A program made the translations under genes and the position numbers. From the NCBI RefSeq assembly GCF_036884655.1, contig NC_088342.1:14246501-14310500 (forward strand): a stretch of 64,000 nucleotides of DNA, read 5' to 3'. The notes below the pieces were generated by a model that was not told where the DNA came from, ran no database searches, and worked only from the letters and a program-made list of their open reading frames with translations. How positions within the stretch are numbered: the first letter of the stretch is position 1; each line of letters opens with the position of its first letter. This document shows, piece by piece, positions 12,381 to 24,750 of the stretch. Source of the stretch: Musa acuminata AAA Group (Eukaryota > Streptophyta > Magnoliopsida > Zingiberales > Musaceae).

Positions 12381-14060
12381 ATGATAGAATCGTGTCCAAC
12401 TCGAGCGAACATATCACAAGTAGCACACTCTCCACAACTAGTTCAAATCCCAAATCCTCCATTAGAACGAGAAATCCAAAACAAGTTAGTTGCTCATTTG
12501 GTCGAACTTGAAGATAAGGTTCGGGATGACCTCAATGAAATAGATCGAAAGTTAGAAGACATTCATAAAAAGATAAAACAAGGAAAAAAATTAGAAGCTG
12601 AGTTGTATATATGATCTCCCTTTGTGACAATCATAAATGATGAGCCAATTCCCTAAGACATTCAACCCCCAAACATAGATATATATGATAAAAAGTCTGA
12701 GCCATCTGAGCATGTATTGGTATTCACTTCTCAAATGATGCTTTATGAGACCACTAATTTACTCATATGTGGGACTTTCCCTATAACCTTGACGGTGCGG
12801 CTCAAGAATGGTTTGCAAAGATTCTTCCTGAATTAATTTTCTTATTTAGACAGTTGGCAAGAGAGTTCGAAATAAACTTCAACTTTAGACTCTCTAAAAA
12901 GTCCACTACCTTTCTCTTGGCCATATGACAGGAAGAAAAGGAATCGCTAGAGAGTTATCAAGAAGGTTTAATGAAGAGGTCAAGATAGTGGCTGGCCCAA
13001 CCCCTTTTGTTCTCATAAACACTTATATTATTGGTTTACAACCTTCAAAGATTTTTTTTTACAAAGTCATCACTCAACTCCCATTAAACTTCCTAGAGCT
13101 TCTATAAGAATCCAATCAACATATTGTTACTGAATCTATAATTGCTAGGAAAAGAAAGATTGAGTTGAAGAAGCGAGCTAAAGAAGAAAGTGCTTCACAT
13201 TAGAACCCTCCAAAAAGGTCGTGCAGTGATCGACTAAGGAGTGATCGTGTCTCTCCCCGATATGTCTTTACACCTTGAACACTTTCCATACATAAGTCTT
13301 TACGCAAATATAAGAAAATAATATCTTTCATATGCCTTGTCATTTGAGAACTTTGATAACTAGGAGGAACATGGCAAAGTTCTATTGCGTCCACCAAGAT
13401 CAAGGGCATGACATTGAAGATTGTTATACTGTGAAAGAATAAATCGAAGAGTTAATCCAAAGGGGACACCTTAATAAGCTCCTTTCCAATGTCTAAGAGA
13501 TATCACCAAAGCCTCGAGAGCCTATCAAGTAGCAAGTGGGAATGATTGTTAGGACTAGCTGTTGGGTGGGGGGCTAGCTCTTTCGCTTGAAAGATGTATG
13601 CAAGGGAGTCCCAAGTAAAGAGGTTCTACCTCAACAGGGACTCGTTGATCATGTTTAGAGAAGAGAAGGTAGAGCACCTGGATCCTAAGCACGATGACAT
13701 TGGTAATCTCCCTTCCTATTGTAAATGCCCTAGTGAAAAGAATCCTAATTGATATTGAGAGCTCCGCAGACATCATATATTATGATGCCTTTCAAAATTT
13801 GATCTAACAATAAGAGATCTTCAACTAATATCTTCAACCCTAATAGGCTTCGTAGGGCATTCTATCATCCCCCTTGAGACTATTGACCTCTATGTAACTT
13901 TTGACTCTGACAATTGTTTAAAGACTATGAAGATCAAGTTTTTATTTTTCGATATCCCATCGGTATATAACACTATCGTGGGTCACCCTACTCTCAATCA
14001 ATTGAGAGCAATTGTGTCAATATACTATATGACACAAAAGTCTCCCACTAACTCATAAAT
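12381..14060 (+). pseudogene. Decayed Ty3/gypsy retrotransposon: gag and protease
   Basis: Broken frames line up in order with a plant Ty3/gypsy polyprotein. A coiled-coil-like segment opens it (about 12380-12610). A gag stretch with SEHVLVFTSQMMLYE and LREFE-like text follows (about 12700-12880). A FNEEVKI...YIIGLQPSKIFF block follows at 12966-13060. Then comes FYCVHQDQGHDIEDCYTVKE, the usual His/Cys linker (about 13380-13440), and after it the protease region. That ends in DLQLISSTLIGFVGHSI and IPSVYNTIVGHPTLNQLRA (about 13815-14020). Many stops and frameshifts interrupt it. No RT, RNase H or integrase follows before the copia LTR at 14626, so the element is truncated. Confidence 0.75.
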
Positions 14061-14625
14061 TGGAGAATTAAGAAATGATTGGCGAGAATCAAGATAGTAC
14101 TACTTGACCTCAATCACTCACCTAAAGAAAATAACATTGTCAGTATAATAAATGGACCTTAGGGAGTCAACATAAGCAAACCCACATCTAGGAGAATAAC
14201 TTTTACCAAAAGACGAAAAAGTTGACCCTCAACCCTTGACCTTAAGTCAATATGACTATGACTGAACCATCCCTATCATGACTCTAAATGGTAATTAGAT
14301 TTTGGTGTCATCATCTATGTTTATACTAGTCGAGACTAGTTTTCCATTTATCAAATCTAAGTAGAAGTGTGACCATGAGTGGGACATCTACGAATGTGCT
14401 AGGAACTATATGCATCCACTTGAAGCTAACTTAAAGAAAAATACTTGTTCTTGATAATGTGATGCACGTACCAAGTAACTAATGGAACCTAACTAGTGCC
14501 TTTTTCTATTACAATTAGGCTATAATATTAATTTTAGAAGCATATAAAGTTATAACATCTAAGGAAGATGTGTTTATTGGAATAGGATTTATTTATGAAT
14601 GTCTTTTTAAACTCAGTATAATTAC
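14061..14625. other. Spacer between gypsy relic and copia LTR
   Basis: AT-rich sequence continuing from the gypsy protease remnant. It may include a little more of that element, but no recognisable domain is left. No other feature seen. Confidence 0.4.
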
Positions 14626-15405
14626 TGTTGAATCTCGGATTTTGATGATGAAACCAATTGATAGTATTTATCTTATTTACGTTTTGAGTGACATAGGAAG
14701 CTTCGATCCGGGAGAGACAATTAAAACAGGAAGAATCATACTGGGCCGGAGTAGAACATGTTAGAAGATTGGACGTCGAGCCAGAGGATTGGTCGACATG
14801 TCGGCAGAAGACTTCGGGCCGATAATTTAGGCATCGGGCCAAAAAGAGTGGAAATTGCACCAAGGAAATTGGAGTTACGGAGGTTAACTGGCCGATTAAG
14901 CAATAGGCCACAAGAGAAGATGATGCACCGAAGAATCAGATGAAGTGTCGAACCAATGACAAGACTAGACAACATTTGATGAGCTTTGTAATAATTGTCT
15001 AGATCGAAATAGGTTTTAGATCTAATTGAGTCGGTATTGGGGTGAAACAATGCCAACTCAATTAGGGACTAATTGAGTCTAAATTGGGAGTAATTTGGGC
15101 TCATTGGGAGGCCCATTCAATTACCCAAATGTTAGGCTAGGCGGTGGCATCGCCAGAATTAGCGGTAGAACTGCTTGTGAGTTGGAAAACTCGAAAAACC
15201 CGGTCTCCGAGGTTGTCAGGCAGTGGTACCGCTAGTTTGGATTGTTGTACCACTCATACACAGTCTCCCAAGCGATAGTACCACTAGACCGGGTGGTGGT
15301 ACCGCCCAGTGTCAGGCTGTAGGTGGTGGTACCGCCCGTACCCTGACGTTTTTATTTGCTGTACTAATTCACACCCTCCCTCTTAGTGCCGACTCATTCC
15401 TAACA
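14626..15405 (+). repeat. SIRE-like copia LTR, plus orientation (780 bp)
   Basis: Starts TGTTGAATCTCGG and ends CCTAACA, matching the ends of the other LTRs of this family in the window. It is followed after two bases by a primer-binding site. The 3' third carries GGTGGTACCGCC-type palindromic repeats (about 15220-15335). It is about half the length of the 1.63-kb family members, lacking a middle part. No partner LTR in the same orientation was found, so it is a broken element. Confidence 0.8.
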
Positions 15406-15407
15406 GT

Positions 15408-15419
15408 TGGTATCAGAGC
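15408..15419 (+). other. Primer-binding site (initiator tRNA-Met type)
   Basis: TGGTATCAGAGC directly downstream of the LTR end at 15405. This is the plant tRNA-iMet complement used by most copia and many gypsy elements. Confidence 0.85.
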
Positions 15420-15566
15420 AAGCTAACAAATTTTGCACCATGCAAGCTAGTTCTTTCTCCCCCTTTATCATAGGCAAAAAGGAGAGTCATTCAACAATGC
15501 AAGTGTTTGAAAGCATATCAAGTAAATTTTACACCAATTTATCTAAGCTAGCAAAACTATCTCCCT

Positions 15567-15856
15567 TAATGCGGCCTATTGCCCAATCGGTTAGTTGACC
15601 TCCATAATTCCGATTTCCTTGGTGTAATTTCTGCTCTTCTTGGCTCGATACTCAAATTATTGGCCCAAAGTCTTCTGCCTACACATTGACCGATCCTTTG
15701 GCTCGATGTCTAATCTTCTGACATGTTTCACTCTGGCCCAACATGATTCTTCCTACTTCAATTGTCTCTCCCTAATCAAAGCTCCCTGCATCACTCAAAA
15801 CACAAATAAGATAAACATTATCAATTGGTTTCATCATCAAAATCTGAGATTTAACA
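15567..15856 (-). repeat. Inverted partial copia LTR (5' end of LTR, minus orientation)
   Basis: Reverse complement of the first ~300 bases of the LTR at 14626. On the minus strand it starts TGTTAAATCTCAG at 15856, just after a polypurine tract (AAAAAGGGGGAGA at about 15858-15870). With the plus LTR it forms a foldback pair about 160 bases apart. Beyond 15857 the internal region of the minus-strand element follows. Confidence 0.75.
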
Positions 15857-15939
15857 ATCTCCCCCTTTTTAATGATAACAACCAATTGATGATGGAGTTA
15901 ACCTTAACTCCCCCTATCAATATGCCATATTGATAGAAC

Positions 15940-17570
15940 TATTGAATATAATATTTTAATGATAAAACCAATTGATATGTATTTATATTTTAATCTGTGT
16001 TTTGAGTAACGCATGATGCTTCGATCAGAATGAGATAATTAAAGCAGAAAAAATCATGTTTGGCCGGAGGAACATATCAGAAGATTAGACGTCAAGTTGG
16101 TGGATCGGTCGATATATCGACATAAGGCTTTGGGCCATGGATTTGGGCATCGGGCCAAGAAGAGCAGATATTGCGCTAAGGATATTAGAGTTGCGGAGTC
16201 AACTGGCTGATTGGGAAATATGCCGCAAGAGAGGACGATGCGCCAAAGGATCGGATGAAGCGCCGAGGAACCAATGACATGCCAAACAACTTGATTAATT
16301 CTTAGTATTAATTATCTAGATCGAAGTATGTTTTACATGTGCAGAATTAACTATGATGGCAAGGCATGGAGCAAAATAAAGTCTCGGAGTCAAGGACGCG
16401 ATCACGTTGGGAGTTCGAGAGTTCGTCGGAAGTCCGGACATTCGTCGGAAGTTATGAAGGAACCAACCGAGAAGTCTCGGAGCTTGCCAGAGAAGCTCGT
16501 CAGAACTCACCAAGAAGATTATCGTGAAGTCCAGGAGCTTACCAAGAGTCCGTCGGAAGTTCATCGGAAGATCGTCGGAAGCTCGCTAGAAGAATAGACA
16601 TAGAGACTTGTTTTGTTTAGCAAATGTCTTAGGATTCGTAGTTAGCATGTAATTGGGCTTGGATTTGGGCCAACCCAATTAGGGGCCAGCTAGGCCTATG
16701 TAAGAATTATGTTGGGCCCAATAAGAAGCCCAAACAGTGCCCAAAGAAGTTTCACCATCATGGCATAGTCTTCGAGATTGTGTCAGGTGGTGGTGTCGCT
16801 AGTCTGGGCTGTTGTACCGCCCCTAGCAAGGTGCCAGGCAGTGGTACCGCTAGTCTAGGCGATGGTACCGCCCAACACTACCCCCCAAGTGGTGGTACCG
16901 CTAGACCTGGGCAGTGGTACCACCCAGGACAATGTCAGCGTCAGACTGACATTAGGCGGTGGTACACCCAGCGTAGGCAGTGGTACCGCCCGTGCCCGGG
17001 GAACCCGAGATAGGAAAGTTTTAGGCTCCAAGTTTGAATCAACTTGAAGCCTATAAATACCCCTCTTATCCTTAATTAAAACACACAAGTATTGAGAGTA
17101 AAAAAGTATAGAAATGCTACTGCAATCTTGTGTGAGCTCATCTCAAAGTTCTAAGTATTAGAATAGATTGAGAGAGGAGTGAGTGAGGGTGTAAGGGTTA
17201 TCTCCTAACCCAGTAAAAGGAGAATTGAGTTGTAAAAAGGTGATTGGCCTTCACCTATTGAAGGAAGGCCTCTAGTGGACACTGGTGACCTTGTCGGAGG
17301 AGGAAGCCGAAAGTGGATGTAGGTCACGTTGACCGAACCACTCTAAAATATGGTTTTTATTTATATTTGTGCAATTTATCTTTTCAGCAAACATCTTTAA
17401 GTGCTTATTGCCTTTAATAATTTTATGAACTCGCTTTCAAGTTAAGTTTCCGAAAACGGTTTTACATCGGAAACGATTTTATCATACGAAAGTTTTTAAA
17501 CCGTCGTTATCTTACTGCTGCACTAATTCACCACCCCTCCCCTCTTAGTGCCGACCTCTTGATCCTAACA
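15940..17570 (+). repeat. Solo LTR of the SIRE-like copia family (1,631 bp) with TSD AGAAC
   Basis: Begins TATTGAATATAA (a TGTTGAAT start with one changed base) and ends GATCCTAACA. It is flanked by the exact direct repeat AGAAC at 15935-15939 and 17571-17575. No internal region lies beside it: the sequence on both sides joins as the internal region of another family member (compare 41790-41850), so this is a solo LTR inside that element. It contains a GGTGGTACCGCC palindrome array (about 16780-17000) and a TATAAATA box at about 17050. Confidence 0.88.
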
Positions 17571-20309
17571 AGAACTCTTGGATTCAAAAATCCAAGCAAC
17601 ATATCATGATAAAATCATATATAACATCACACTTCTCCCCCTTTGTCATCAACAAAAAGGAGAAGTTCAACTAGTAAGTGTTTAGACATAATTTTAAATC
17701 ATTGTATAATAAACATAATCTCAAGTTTTATCAACATACAAGTTAGCAAGTTTTAGAGATGTGTAGAGTTTAACATATTTGCTTTTCTTTGCAATGTTAA
17801 AGATAGCAAGTTTTCGAAAAAGAATGCAAGATAGCATTTTTGCCTCTTGTTAAAGTGTGCAAGCTAGCAATTCTTGCTTCTTTTGCAATGTACAAGTTGC
17901 AAGTTTTGCTTCTTGAGATATGCAAGATAACACTTTTACTTCTCTTGAGATTGCAAGATAGCAATTCTTGGTGATGCTCAAGATAGCAAGTTCTATATCA
18001 TGCAAGCTAGTGAATTTTATAACATTTTAGAACATGCAAGCTAGCAATTTTTACACATATGAAAGTTGGCAAAGTTTTGCATATTTTGAGATTAGCATGC
18101 TTTTTGCTTCTCTTTATGATGTGCAAACTAGCAACTTTTCTCCCCCTTTGTCATTGTGCAAGAGAAGGAAAGAATATAATTTTGTAATTCTTTTCCCGTT
18201 ATATCAATTTATAAATTATGACAAAGATAAAATATCATTTAAAAAAACATAGTATTGCATGTATCATTCCAAATCATAAGTATTTCAAATCATGATGGTA
18301 TCAAAATTTTAAATTACATTACATCCTACCATGCATGATCATAACTTCTCATTTGTATGCATCAACATAAATTCATGAGTATTTCATGTATAATTTCATA
18401 TTATCACATGAAAAATAACAAGAAAAATTTGATGATGAGATATACAAATCATGAAGACAAATTGTGAATATCAAGAGATCTATTATGATTCTTTTTGGAT
18501 AACTCAAATAGCAAAAAGAAAGACTCATAGTAAATAATCTTGATTTATAAAAATAATTCTCAAGTTATAATTCTAAGAAATCAAGAGAAACCATGATTCA
18601 TTTTAACAAATCTTCTCTTAAATAAATAATGAAAAGAATTCTTAGGAGATCATGAAAAATCTTGATTAATATAAAGAGAATCTTATCTTATCACGATTTG
18701 ATAAATATTCTCTTAAATCATACATGCATCAAGAAAGATGTTTCATGTTGAATATACCACAAGTCGTAAATACGATAAATGATTTATTTGGATATATTAT
18801 CTCATTAGTCATATGAAAATAGATCCAAAATTATCATCAAAATCACTTTTCGGAAAATTCAATGAAGGCAACACAGATAGATTCACATGAGAACTTGATT
18901 CATGCATAATGTTTCAATTCAAAAAAAATATTTATAATTCTAAAAAATTCATGATTTATCTACAAAATTTTTCTCTTTAGTAAATGACAAAAAGAAGCAT
19001 AAGAGATCAAATAAGCGATCTTGATTCATAAAAGATTTCATGTTATAAGTCTCGAGAAATTATGATTTTGATAAAACTTATTCAAATTTATCAAACCATT
19101 TTCATAGTCCAAGATATTCATAAAAGTATAATATACATGGATTTATTAATCTTTTATCGAAAAATCAATAAGATAGAGATGGAAAATGTATTCCCTTTTT
19201 ATATGTTTCATTTGAAGTTGTTTGTTTCATACAAGTATGTCTTTGTCTTTTATGCCAAATCAAAATATATATCATTGTTTAAAACCAAAAGACAAAGACA
19301 AAGATAAAGACAAGATTCATTACAAAATTTTCATGACAAAAAATATAACACATTAAACATAAGACTTCTTTAAACAAGAGATTTGATTTATCATTTTAAT
19401 TCCAATGATAATGCATTTTTTTTATGTGTTTCATTTTACGTGATTGATTTTATATAAGTATGCTCAAGTTTTTCGTATAAAAACCATACATCATAATTTA
19501 AAATCGAAAGAGTAAATCTCATTATAGAAATTATCAAGATCAATAAACCATAAATTACCCAAAAATCATGATGCATAATTTTAAAATATAAACTTATCAA
19601 CCATGATCATTATGCATCATTACTTTAGGCATGATATCAAAACATGGTTTAAGTTTTTTTAAGGTACAACATGCACAATTTCACATTTAGCATGATATCA
19701 AACCTCTTAACATTTTCATTAAGACATCAAGCATTTCCAATCAAAATCGGAAATCATCAAGATACATATTATTTTTTCTTAAAAAATATACATAGGATTA
19801 TCATTAGATTTAAATCTAACATTTTATTCCTTTATCATAAAACATATAATTTTTATTTTCTTTTTCAAAATTACTAGCATGATCCCCTCTTCTTTATTTA
19901 TTTATTATATTTTATATACTAATTTAAAAATAACATATGAAATGCATCAAGTAATTTTAAAATAAATTAAGGGGGTTTTGAGTGAGTCATTTACCTCATC
20001 GTCGAGAGCCGTTAAGGCGAAGTTCGTCGTTTCGTCTTCATCGGTTTGCTCCTCATTATCGGATGAGCTTGATTCATCACAAGCCGCCTTAAGTGCTCTC
20101 TTCTTCTTTGGCAACTTCTTTTTAAGTTCATTTTTATTCTTTAATTCTTGTTTAATAAACCTTTCAAATTTTATAGAGAGAAGTTCAAGTTTATCATCAC
20201 TTAAGCTTTCGCTCGAATGATCTTTATTTGTTCTAAGTGTTAAATCCTTCTTATTCTTTGGAAGGTTGTTTTTGCTAGTCATAGGTGCCCAGCAAGCCAA
20301 TCATGTAAG
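17571..20309 (-). mobile_element. Gag-only SIRE-like copia derivative, internal region
   Basis: Internal region of a minus-strand element whose LTR start is at 15856. In the element's sense (right to left) it holds a gag remnant (19978-20300), about 1.8 kb of AT-rich non-coding DNA, then a block of short tandem repeats built on GCAAGATAGCAATT (about 17740-18140). A hairpin-forming TTCTCC...GGAGAA motif (17630-17665) and the polypurine tract follow. No protease, integrase, RT or RNase H is left, so it could only have moved with proteins supplied by a full element such as the one at 21.3-28.3 kb. Confidence 0.7.
19978..20300 (-). pseudogene. Copia gag C-terminal fragment
   Basis: Lysine-rich stretch followed by an acidic serine block (ESSSSDNEEQTDEDE), then FALTALDDEVN. 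This corresponds to the part of gag after the zinc-knuckle region in the complete relative at 26.9-27.5 kb. The zinc knuckle itself and the N-terminal gag domain are missing, and the right end abuts the unrelated repeat that begins at 20310. Not a functional protein on its own. Confidence 0.65.
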
Positions 20310-21278
20310 TGTTGGCACGTGTGACTTAACACAGAATTTTTTTGCTCATTATATTTTGATATTTATCACTTTATATTGACTATTGCATATATGCATATAT
20401 ATATTGTGATATCCTTGGATATGTGAAATGAGAATCAGATCGTGATGAGATCACGATAATGAGACCAATTTGCCTTTAAACACAGATCCTAAATAATCCC
20501 AATCATAGGTTAATCGAGAGAGACATCGAGATAACCAAACAAACTAGTGTGTTGTATACCCATCCATATGATGGATGCAACTAGTCTTATAGCTACTCGT
20601 GTGGGGATACTAGGGATACAGTACAAGTGCTTATTGGAGAATGAGTTCACTAATTGATCTACTTACGGAATGCTGGATGGCTAATGATGCCTTATTGTCA
20701 GATAACGATTTCGTAGTCCCAATGGTGTATCTAGTCCTTAGACTTGAGACACCAAGAATGTCCTGTATGAGTACTCCATTCTTTGATATCAGACTTATAG
20801 GTTTGGATGTTCCAAATCTAGTACAACCGATCATTGGGAGTGACAATCAACCTTACGAGGGCTATTAAGTGTCGATAGAGGATCATCCACTCTCGGCGTC
20901 ATGAGAGAATTATTCTATATATTCTTGCTCAGACAAATCCCTAGCTAGGGTCATTTAGATTGAGAGAGAAAGAGTTCTCTAGGAGAATCCGATTAGAGCG
21001 AGACTCGAGTAGAAAACATATGGGTCTGACAGCACCATACCCAATATATGGTCTCTAGGATATTATATAGATGAGGGACTATAGGTACATGGTAACTGAG
21101 GACAGATAGGTCCAATGGATTAGATTCCCCTGTATTGTCTGAGGACTATGGCGTAGTGCTCTAGTACGTTTGTAGTCGATAAGTCAAGTGAATTATTATG
21201 GAGATAATAATTCACTGAGCCAAAAGAAGTTCTGATAGGTATGACTCGCGGCTAGCTTGATATTAGGCCTAGAGGGTC
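20310..21278 (+). repeat. LTR-like repeat beginning TGTTGGCACGTGTG
   Basis: Starts TGTTGGCACGTGTGACTTAA right after a gag fragment. Early in it lies a short TA-rich tract (20385-20405), then a stretch homologous in reverse complement to 42905-43095. The second copy also shares the TGGCACGTGTGACTTAAC end (43972-43989). The end is cut where the copia LTR begins at about 21279. It looks like an LTR or LTR-bearing element of a separate family. No coding domain was seen, and small open frames in it are not called. Confidence 0.6.
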
Positions 21279-21966
21279 ACGGTCGCTCAGGCGGTACCAC
21301 CACTTGACAAGGGCGGTACCACCGCTTGACTTCGCTCGGAGACCGAGCTCAGGCGGTACCACCACCCAATCTTGCTCAAAGACTGAGCCCTAGCGGTACC
21401 ACCACCTGACTTGGGTGGTTGCACTGCCCAACTTTCTTGAGCTCCTGGGCGGTGCCAACGCCGACCCAAGTGGTGCCACTGCCGGCCAGAAAATCTGGGT
21501 CTGAATGGGCTGATCCATTCGGCCCAATTTGGGTTTGTCAAGGGCTCAATTACCCCCAGATTAAGTTAATAAGATCACCTCTCATTCCTAAAGACATTTA
21601 CTACAACTTGCTCTAGTGCGTCAATCGCTTCTTCCGGCGAACTTCCGACGAACATCCGATGAACCCTCAGCGATGCTCCGGCGGACTTCCGGCAAATTCT
21701 TGGACTTGCGACGATCCAATTTTATAGTTCCGATGAGCTTCTTTAGCAAGCTCCTAGACTTCTCGGATTTGTTCTCGTAGAACCTCCGACGACCATCCGG
21801 ACTTCCGTCGAACTCTCGAACCCCCAACGTGATCATGGTCTTGATTCCGGCGTAACTCCTACTGCATGTCTTACTTCCATTGTAGTTAATCCTGCACACT
21901 TATCTCAACATATGTATTAGATAACAAATGATAATTGATTTCATCATCAAAATCCGAGATTCAACA
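21279..21966 (-). repeat. Copia 3' LTR, truncated
   Basis: On the minus strand it begins TGTTGAATCTCGG at 21966 after the polypurine tract (AAAAAGGGGGAGAT, about 21967-21980). It shares the family's repeated TTCCGGCGAACTTCCGACGA-type region (about 21625-21820). Several GGCGGTACCACC palindromes lie at 21290-21480. The LTR 3' end (CCTAACA) is missing; the sequence changes to the TGTTGGCACG repeat near 21279. Confidence 0.8.
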
Positions 21967-22199
21967 ATCTCCCCCTTTTTGATGATGACAATCAATTAAT
22001 AATGGAGTTAATCTTAACTCCCCCCATCTATATGCCATACTTGAGATAAGTCATTCTTGAATTCAAAGCCTTTGAATTCAAGAGACATATTGATAAGTTA
22101 AGATCGTTTAACCTTATCAATACTCCCATCATGATTCCTATCATGATGTATCTCTCTGAAAATGATGTCAAGGCTTGACATCCATTTTCAGGTTTTATA

Positions 22200-22580
22200 T
22201 TTCAAATGTGAAAGATAGCAATCGTAGCAATTCATCATATGGTAAGATATCAACATGTAAAACTTTGATGTAAGTTCTTGATATCTTAACATAATATAAA
22301 CATTTCAAGTGTTTAGCAATCATAGCATTTCATCACATGACAAGATATCAATTTGTAGAATTACGATGTAAGCTCTAGATATCTTAACATAGTGTAAATA
22401 TGGCAATAACATAATGCAATTATGGCAATCATAACAATTTTATCACCAATTTATCATATATTTCGATGCAAGCTTTTGATATCTTAACATAATTCAAGTT
22501 CAAATATGGCACTCATAGCATCAATTCATATAGCATTAAATTCAAATATGGCACTCATAGTATCAATTCATATATTTCTC
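22200..22580. repeat. About three imperfect ~110-bp tandem repeats in the copia 3' non-coding region
   Basis: Units share TAGCAAT(C/T)ATAGCA..TTCATCA, AAGATATCAA and TTGATATCTTAACATAAT words with a spacing near 100-110 bases. They lie between the pol end and the polypurine tract of the minus-strand element, just before a TTCTCCCC...GGAGAA hairpin (22573-22606). Tandem repeats at this position also occur in the related elements at 17.8 and 42.1 kb, though with another unit. Confidence 0.65.
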
Positions 22581-23309
22581 CCCATTTGTCATCGACAAAA
22601 AGGAGAACGATATAAGCAAATTTTAACTAGGTTTATGTCATTTTTCAATAATAAGTGATAGAATACCAATTATACAAACATCTCAAGCAAAACATGATAC
22701 AGAGATAACTTTCATTGCTTCTTCCTCTTTATTTGTTATTATCTTTTTGCATGAAGGAGGAAAGCCATTTGTGAGCTTACTCGAATGAAGTTAAATTTGA
22801 TAAGATATTAAAGCACGCTTCATTTTTACAAGGATCAAGATATGTGTGTGAATCAAATCCTTGCACGTAAAACTATTTCTCAAAAGATATAAGAAGGAAT
22901 CATCAAATCCATTTCTCGAAAGATATTTTTCACATGATAAGTTTATGAGAGATGCATTTGCTAATTGATTCTATATGTCAAAAATCAATAATGTGAATCA
23001 AACTCGATATGACATATGTTTATTAAGTCCGGAAGAGAATAATGTATTGAGAAAATCTAATTGTTAGGATCAAGAAGATCCGAAAATGAAATTTAATACT
23101 TTCATGCATTCGGACGAGGTTTTGCTATAGATTTTCAAATTCAATCATGAAGATAAAATATGCTTATTATCATGAAAATTTTTGTATCCAAAACACATAA
23201 TTTACAACATATAATTAAGGCATGTAATTATGTAAAATCATCATGGTAATTAAGTGATTTGATCATTAAATCAAGAAAGTCCGAAAAATAATCTTAACAA
23301 GTTCATGCA

Positions 23310-24750
23310 TTTGGACACATTAATATTCCTAATTCTCTTCTAATAAAATTAAATTATTCTTCACTCAGAGGTTTTATAAAAATATCAGCTAGTTGATGCT
23401 TAGTATTAATTAACTCTATGATTACATCATGATTAGTGACATGATCTCGTATAAAGTGATGTCCTATATCAATATGTTTTGTTCTTGAGTGTTAAATGTG
23501 ATTCTTTATTAAACATATTACACTTATGTTATCACATTTAATGGGAATATTTTTAAGATGGACTTTATAATCTTCTAAGGTGTTTTTCATCAACACAACT
23601 TGCACACAATATGCATTAGCTGTAATATACTTAGCTTCGGTTATTGAGTATACAACCGAGTTTTGTTTCTTAAATGACCAGGAAACAAGGGAATGTTCCA
23701 AAAATTGATATGTTCCTGATGTGCTTTTTCTATCTAGTCTATACCCAGCAAAATCCACATCAGCATAAGCAATTAACTCAAAATTCTTGATTTTTGGATA
23801 CCATAATCCTAGATTTGTGGTACCTTTAAGATATCTAAGTATTCTTTTAACCACTTTAAGATGAGATGTCTTAGGGCTCGATTGAAATCTAGTACAAAGT
23901 CCTACACTGAATATGATATTTGGTCTAGTTGTAGTGAGGTAAAGTAAACTTCCTATCATACCCCTATAAGTTTTTTGATCGAAGCTTTCTCCACTTTCAT
24001 CAACTTCTAACTTAATGGAGGTGCTCATAGGAGTATTAATAGCTTTTGAGCTATCCATATTAAATCTTTTCAGCAGATCTAAAGCATATTTAGTTTGACT
24101 AATAAAGATGTCATTGCTTAGTTGCTTAATTCGTAAGCCTAAGAAAAATGTTAATTCTCCCATCAAACTCATTTCAAATTCAAGACTCATGGTTTTAGTA
24201 AAAGATTCACAAAGAGATTCATTCGTAGAACCGAAGATAATATCATCAACATAAATCTGAATAATAAGAAAATTATTTTTAAAATTCTTGATAAACAATG
24301 TAGTATCGACCTTATCTTTTGTGAAATTATTTTCAATAAGAAAAGAACTAAGTCTCTCACACCAAGCCCTTGGGGCTTGTTTTAAACCATAAAGAGCTTT
24401 AGTTAATTTAAATACATGATTAGGGAGGCTATTATTTTTAAATCCGGGAGGTTGTTCAACATAAACTTCTTCAGAAATAAAGCTATTAAGAAAGCACTTT
24501 TAACATCCATTTGAAATAATTTAAAATTATTATTACTAGCATAGGCATGGAGCATCCTCATGGCTTCTAATCTAACCACAAGAGCAAAGGTTTCTTCATA
24601 ATCGAAACCTTCTTCTTGGTTGAAACCTTTGGCCACTAATCTAGCCTTGTTTCTAACCATGATACCATATTCATCTTGCTTGTTTCTAAAGACCCATTTA
24701 GTACTAATAACTAAATAGTCATTTGGCCTAGAAACAAGCTTCCACACCTC
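23310..24750 (-). pseudogene. Copia RT and RNase H (broken)
   Basis: 24403-24747 encodes the start of RT (WVFRNKQDE..RLVAKGFNQEEGFDYEETFA). 23492-24298 continues with the catalytic YVDD motif (IYVDDIIFGS) and then RNase H (AYADVDFAGYRLDRKSTSG). At least one break separates the two pieces near 24300-24410. The RNase H tail continues past a stop at about 23490 as KHIDIGHHFIRDHV and HQLADIFIKPL. RT copies the element RNA into DNA and RNase H removes the RNA. Inactive because of stops and a frameshift. Confidence 0.85.

Noticed and set aside
20631..20868. Overlapping open frames of 71 and 75 codons on opposite strands
   Set aside because: Part of the repeated TGTTGGCACG family. No motif and no support beyond length; both strands being open argues against coding.
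22200..22580. Regularly spaced repeats resembling a CRISPR array
   Set aside because: Repeats are imperfect, units abut, there are no unique equal-length spacers, and it lies in the 3' zone of a plant retrotransposon.
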